Assembly: GCA_947652115.1 (NCBI GenBank)
Contig: OX393569.1
Location: 22,488,896 to 22,552,895, forward strand
Direction of reading: 5' to 3'
Length of the DNA stretch: 64,000 nt
From: Blastomussa wellsi
Lineage: Eukaryota; Cnidaria; Anthozoa; Scleractinia; Plerogyridae
The first letter of the stretch is position 1. Every line of letters begins with the position of its first letter. A program made the position numbers and the translations under genes. The notes below the pieces were generated by a model that was not told the origin of the DNA, did no database searches, and saw only the letters and a list, made by a program, of their open reading frames with translations. This document shows positions 59,601-64,000 of the stretch, piece after piece.

Positions 59601-61763
59601 CACAGATCTATATTATTTTTTGAATCATGCAAATAATAATTAATAACCTACCACAACAAGGTGGCTGCCAGGAATCATGGATCTAGAGCTCTTGTAGTTA
59701 CTTGTGATACTTAATCATTACAAAAAATTATTTTCATGTAATCTGATCCCACTAAACTGCAATCAGTAGTACAACAATCTGGGTCGGTAAACTCGGAATT
59801 CCACCAGGAAGAGGGTGGGGGGAGGGGGTGTTATTACAGAGCTGTCAATAATGAAAGGTGCACTTGGGTCAATGACCTCCAGTGCACAGCTTTACTTCCA
59901 ATGCAACAAGCTGTATTATGTTCATGTTATGACTTACCTAACCAAAGGATGGATTCATCCACATTGAATGCATACTTCATGTCGCCATCAACAAGCCCAG
60001 GCGTGTCAACAAATGTCACCAAACTGAACTTCTTTTGCTTGGACGTTGAAATTTCAGTTGTCAAGTAATCCACGACACCTACAAAATATCAGTACCACAT
60101 GTCAACATGTTTAAAGGGGATCTGTGCCTAGCATTCTCAGCCAAATATTGGCAATCCTCAAATTTGTCATGGATTACCTTCAAGATCTTGTAATGATTTG
60201 AAATGCGGATAGAGATGCAGTGTAGCATTCCCCTGTTAAAAAAGAATGGTGAACAACTGAAGTGCACATTATTTTTAAACTATTGTGTTTTGTTGAACCT
60301 GGGAGATGACTGGAAATGTTTAGCTGTGATTTGAAAATGAAATGTTTACATTCAAAATAATCTTAAAGAAGTAAAAGTCATGTAACACAGTTTGTTATTA
60401 TAACAATAATTATTAACAAACAAAATTTTCTTACTGTTAAGGATTCTCGCTTCCTCCCACTTGTGACAAACGTGAACCCCTGTGTCTCTATAGCAACACC
60501 AGTTTTCTGAACATGTTCTTCCACATACCTGTTTAAGAAAAAATAAAAAGATGGACCCAGGAAACAGTTTTCAATCAATCAATCAATTGATTGATTGATT
60601 GATTGATCGATCAGTCAGTCAAGGGACACACATAACCAGCCAGTGTGCAGACATTCATATTAATTCAAGAGCTTTGTTTGAACTTTTAAACTAGTAGTTC
60701 CTTATAGCAAGTGAAGCACTGCAAGGAGATTTATGAAATAATGATACCCAAATGTGTCAACTTAAAACCTATTATTTTTAATTAGCATATTTTTAGCCCA
60801 CTGGAACTGACAATTTTATTGTACTTTGAATTCATGTAATTAATTTTAAAGTTAACTTTAAAACATATTTTTAATCTACATATTTTTATCTCATAGGAAT
60901 TGACAGATTTTATTGGTATTTTAATTCATGTAAAGCGTATGCGATCATTCTTTCATGAAGCATGCGCTATATAAGTTTTTTAAGTTATTATTATTATTGT
61001 AATTATTATTATTATTGACCACTTCAGCTGTTACAAAAGGAGATAGTTACCTAACAGTAGATTTTTGTTCCTGCTTTTGTAAATTAATTCCCTTTCAGGA
61101 AAGGACGCCCCTTGCATGTCAAGTATTTCCAAAGCGAAAAGTCTAATTTATCGGTATGTATGGAGGTTTAGACCATCTTGGTTTTTTTCTATCAAACCTT
61201 GCAATATTAAATCTTGGATATGAAGCTGCACAAGCACACTTTTTCCTGGCTTCTTTTTCTTGGTTAAAAGAAGAGCGCTGGCCAAATGACTCTTGTTATA
61301 GCAGGCAGCAAAACCAGCGTGATCTTAATTAATTTTGTACTCTTGTGCGGTTCGGATGCTCCCCTTCTGGGAGGGGGAATTTGTGAACTCTGTGCCCCCA
61401 TCAAAGAGGGGCAATTTATAACTTCTACAGGCACCTTTACAAAGTCCCCACCCTTGCCCGGGGTGCCCCCTTCCCCTCCCAGGGGGGCAACAGATGATAG
61501 GTGAATTACAAACCATTTACCATCAGGAAATATTTTTTCTTTTCCTCGTTAATTTCCTTCTTTGCAATTCTAAAGAGAAGGCATTGGATTTTCAAGATTG
61601 CAATGTAAGAATTAACCTCTTTTAAAATAGGAAAATTGGGTAACCACCTACCAGTTTATAAAAGAACTTTTACCCGCAGAATGATTCCCAAGTAGCATGA
61701 CCGTGATCTTCTTTCTTGGAGCCAAGAAGTGTAATCCCAGACCACTAGCAATGGTAATAAGAC
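53694..61763 (-). CDS. EHD/dynamin-superfamily membrane GTPase, 12 exons found, 5' end missing
   Basis: The exons are 61763-61652, 60528-60435, 60232-60178, 60078-59938, 59571-59494, 58820-58738, 57299-57198, 57111-56966, 56255-56084, 54904-54792, 54310-54226 and 53762-53694, all phase-consistent (about 415 residues). The first found exon has a hydrophobic stretch and the P-loop GNHSAGKSS. Then come DTPG (in VDTPGLVDGDMKY), a G4 box LSKAD (instead of the usual NKAD or TKxD), a helical region (QIEEVCKEIEKTINQTIQNT) and two transmembrane segments (FFGFLGLLLPFVLLINFLA and ALVGMLLFSFLLLIVAKLL). The tail is short and basic. The DESILWL...LIFVFFDP segment resembles EHD/sarcalumenin-type G domains. 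A membrane-remodelling role is inferred from that. I do not recognise the exact family. The first exon found starts in phase 1, so at least one upstream exon with the start codon is missing. Confidence 0.8.
55008..55434 (+). mobile_element. CCCAGGGGGA-ended MITE, copy 2
   Basis: The ends are CCCAGGGGGAGACTCCCCTA and its imperfect reverse complement (TTTATAGGAAGTCCCCCTGG). A perfect 8-bp target duplication, CTGTCACT, flanks it (55000-55007 and 55435-55442). The interior carries repeated CCCTAAAAGGTACCA motifs. It is homologous to 4677-5117 and lies in a GTPase-gene intron. The 8-bp duplication suggests the hAT superfamily. Confidence 0.82.
58208..58661. mobile_element. Possible TIR element with AGGGCACGAAATT ends
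   Basis: AGGGCACGAAATTGCACC on the left mirrors TAATTTCGTGCCCT on the right. The interior contains TTGGCGACAAGAACTCTTTG and GGCGACCACTTTGGAAAATT. Only about 14 bp of the ends are inverted. It is in a GTPase-gene intron. Confidence 0.45.
60573..60620. repeat. (AATC)n/(GATT)n palindromic microsatellite
   Basis: CAATCAATCAATCAATTGAT followed by TGATTGATTGATTGATCGAT is a self-complementary simple repeat in a GTPase-gene intron. Confidence 0.75.
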
Positions 61764-62327
61764 CTAAACATAGAATAACGGCGATTAACTACGTGTTTTA
61801 TCTGACTTTAAATTTAATAGTTTACGAATGTTTGATCTTTGGACACGTTGCACGTCAACATCATAGACACAGAACGACAGATACTTTTTCATAATGTTAT
61901 ACTGTACCCCTCTCCTTCTCTGTGTATAAATCGTGGCATTCCTTCAGGATTTTTTCGTTTAAAGTCACAGTGGATGCATCAGGAGCATTTGCTGACACTC
62001 TTTGTCTACCAGATATGGCGTTCCATCCCCGCCAAAATTCGAATTGACAATACAACATTCAATCATGCAATGCTATACATGCCCAAGAGCATTACAACAT
62101 TCCCAAACACTCTGCGTTGTTCTCGATACGACTACGATATGTCATAAGTTACAATACAACGTCTTAAATCGCAATACAACATGTTCACATACATCGTACA
62201 ACATGTGACAACTGACTTTACAACATGTTGCCGATGAATACTGTTCTTGATTGACTTTTCAACCTTGTATCATCACGAAGCGAACGCCACGTCTCTGTTT
62301 ACGTTACAACATGCCACGGGCTCGATC
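61764..62327. other. Region upstream of the found GTPase exons
   Basis: The missing 5' exon of the GTPase gene might lie here or beyond the gap, but I found no exon with an ATG and a phase-1 donor. From about 62040 the sequence is increasingly filled with ACAACATG-type words. Confidence 0.4.
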
Positions 62328-62487
62328 GATGAACTTCACAAGATTTTTCCAAACGCGACTTTATGCTGCATGTAACGATCGGGTTACAACATAGGTTTAC
62401 AACATGCCACGACATGGGTTTACAACATGGGTTTACAACACGTCACGATCGGGTTTACAACATGCCACGATAGGGTTTACAACATCC
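62040..62487 (+). repeat. Degenerate TTTACAACATG repeat array
   Basis: Roughly a dozen copies of (G/T)TTACAACATG or close variants occur, some within a larger TTTACAACATGCCACGA unit. The part beyond 62328 is mirrored in the right arm of the inverted repeat (63841-63990). It lies 110-550 bp upstream of the start codon at 62594 and so could be promoter-proximal. Confidence 0.6.
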
Positions 62488-62814
62488 GTCAAACTCAATC
62501 GATAATCAATCGATTATGAACTCTTAAAATGTTAACCGCTGACCCGGTTATTTCGCTGTCCAGCGCCAGGTCCTGCGCGGTCTGCCAACAATCATGGCTG
62601 ACAACATTGCTCGTATCCTATCGGTGGTGCAGGATACGATAGAAAGGCTCGACAATTTTCAAGGCCCTGACGACTGTAGCAGTTTAGTTCTCCGTTTGGA
62701 GTATTTGAACAGATCCATTGTGAACAACGCGGAACTTCCGGGGTCGTTTGTATCGTACATTGGTGTGGCAATTAACCACCTGAAGGAAGCAGACACATTA
62801 GCCGCTCATGATCA
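62328..62814 (+). repeat. Left arm of a large inverted repeat
   Basis: The arm matches the reverse complement of 63515-64000. I found two differences: a run of four G (near 62741) against three in the other arm, and one substitution (ACATGGGTTTACAAC against ACATGAGTTTACAAC). It runs right up to the N gap. The mirrored match continues to the window end, so the true left limit may be further out. Confidence 0.9.
62594..62814 (+). CDS. First-exon fragment, HTH/integrase-like transposon-related gene (left-arm copy)
   Basis: The frame begins MADNIARILSVVQDTIERLD and stays open to AINHLKEADTLAAHD, where the N gap starts. It is the same exon as on the minus strand at 63327-63734, but here the reading frame is intact (four G in the LPGSF codons). 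The remainder is lost in the gap. The function is inferred from the right-arm copy. Confidence 0.55.
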
Positions 62815-63014
62815 NNNNNNNNNNNNNNNNNNNNNNNNNNNNNNNNNNNNNNNNNNNNNNNNNNNNNNNNNNNNNNNNNNNNNNNNNNNNNNNNNNNNNN
62901 NNNNNNNNNNNNNNNNNNNNNNNNNNNNNNNNNNNNNNNNNNNNNNNNNNNNNNNNNNNNNNNNNNNNNNNNNNNNNNNNNNNNNNNNNNNNNNNNNNNN
63001 NNNNNNNNNNNNNN
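62815..63014. other. Assembly gap (200 N)
   Basis: A run of 200 unknown bases lies between the arms of the inverted repeat. The round length suggests a scaffolding gap of unspecified size. Confidence 0.95.
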
Positions 63015-63326
63015 TGGCCTATTAAAATGAGGAGGAAGAGGTGGCACTTCTGGCTAAAGAAGGGTGTAACTGCTCCAAAAAAGGTGTAGGGTTTCTCCCT
63101 AAAGGGTCTCATGTTTTTGTTGTTGTTTGTTTTAAAAAAAGGAAGGGTGTCAGTCTCCCCTAGGCCCCTCCCCCTGCCCAAAGTCAGACAACGATATGGT
63201 AGGCAACATTACTTACAAGCTTGTGTGTTTTCCTCAGGTATGAAAAAATAATTAAACTGTAATGATTTTTTTTAAGTTATGGTTACAGAGTAAAACTTGA
63301 AATAATGATGTCACTTTATTTCTTAC
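63015..63326. other. Spacer between the gap and the right-arm exon
   Basis: It contains GAGGAGGAAGAGGTGGCACT and CCCCTAGGCCCCTCCCCCTG, repeat-like low-complexity words. In the minus-strand gene this would be intron 1. There is no counterpart in the left arm as assembled. Confidence 0.45.
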
Positions 63327-63734
63327 CTGTAATGCTGATACCAAAACGAGACATCCTTCTCTCTACTGTCCTTGTTGACACCCCCAGCAACTGGCCAATC
63401 TGTGGAACATTAAATCCACTTTCAACAAGACAAACCAGCTGTTCTTCCTTTATATCGAAGTAAGGACGTCCTGGGTTACCACTGTAAATTTTCGAACCAC
63501 TACAATTGTTAGGTTGATCATGAGCGGCTAATGTGTCTGCTTCCTTCAGGTGGTTAATTGCCACACCAATGTACGATACAAACGACCCGGAAGTTCCGCG
63601 TTGTTCACAATGGATCTGTTCAAATACTCCAAACGGAGAACTAAACTGCTACAGTCGTCAGGGCCTTGAAAATTGTCGAGCCTTTCTATCGTATCCTGCA
63701 CCACCGATAGGATACGAGCAATGTTGTCAGCCAT
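63327..63734 (-). CDS. First exon of an HTH/integrase-like transposon-related gene (right-arm copy, frameshifted)
   Basis: From the ATG at 63734 the product matches the left-arm copy up to AELPG. One missing G (three instead of four) then shifts the frame. In the restored register the exon continues with AINHLKEADTLAAHDQ, GRPYFDIKEEQLVCLVESGF, and a helix-turn-helix NVPQIGQLLGVSTRTVERRM, ending at a GTAAGA donor at 63326. The GRP...EQL...GF...I...L.VS..T..RR pattern is familiar from transposon-derived genes carrying an integrase core, which would lie in later exons not seen here. Family placement is tentative. The one-base loss may be a sequencing or assembly error. Confidence 0.5.
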
Positions 63735-64000
63735 GATTGTTGGCAGACCGCGCAGGACCTGGCGCTGGACAGCGAAATAACCGGGTCAGCGGTTAACATT
63801 TTAAGAGTTCATAATCGATTGATTATCGATTGAGTTTGACGGATGTTGTAAACCCTATCGTGGCATGTTGTAAACCCGATCGTGACGTGTTGTAAACTCA
63901 TGTTGTAAACCCATGTCGTGGCATGTTGTAAACCTATGTTGTAACCCGATCGTTACATGCAGCATAAAGTCGCGTTTGGAAAAATCTTGTGAAGTTCATC
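63515..64000 (-). repeat. Right arm of the large inverted repeat
   Basis: Reverse complement of 62328-62814 with about 99.5% identity by eye. It reaches the last base of the window, so it probably extends beyond. Confidence 0.9.

Overview
This is eukaryotic nuclear DNA: AT-rich, with long introns using GT/AG borders, TTAGGG-type repeats and many small transposons. The host genes keep animal-like proteins and intron positions. Together with the repeat types this suggests a marine cnidarian, most likely a stony coral. That assignment is inferred from general character, not from a species marker.

I assembled seven host genes exon by exon by matching splice sites and reading phase. In order they are: a Crypton-recombinase-derived (ZMYM/QRICH1-type) protein gene (-, 1371-6337); PIGL (+, 6574-10029); LLPH (-, 11798-13743); RPUSD4 (+, 13846-20789); MND1 (-, 22480-25686); APPBP2 (+, 25852-39811); and an EHD/dynamin-like membrane GTPase gene (-, 53694-61763, 5' end not found). 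The strands alternate strictly. The first six genes form three head-to-head pairs, separated by only 236, 102 and 165 bp between start codons, so three compact bidirectional promoters are likely. The products serve unrelated housekeeping or meiotic roles: GPI-anchor synthesis, ribosome biogenesis, mitochondrial RNA pseudouridylation, meiotic recombination and microtubule-linked trafficking. The pairing therefore looks like shared promoter architecture, not a pathway cluster.

Between APPBP2 and the GTPase gene lies a 50-bp tandem satellite (41.5-45.7 kb, resuming at 50.4-50.9 kb). It contains a perfect-looking duplication with a 1450-bp period (29 monomers). A complete Ty3/Gypsy (Mag-like) LTR retrotransposon sits inside this array at 45693-50394. 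It has identical 162-bp LTRs, a tRNA-Ser primer site, one intact 1329-residue Gag-Pol frame and a 5-bp target duplication made from satellite sequence, so it is a very recent insertion.

The remaining space holds three copies of a tRNA-derived SINE, several TIR or foldback MITEs (two families present as pairs), a hAT-like element with a ZNF862-like fragment, LINE remnants and an interstitial telomere-like tract.

The right end (62.3-64.0 kb) is a near-perfect inverted repeat around a 200-base N gap. Both arms carry the first exon of a gene whose product has a helix-turn-helix like those of transposon integrases. This could be a real inverted duplication or an assembly fold of two alleles.
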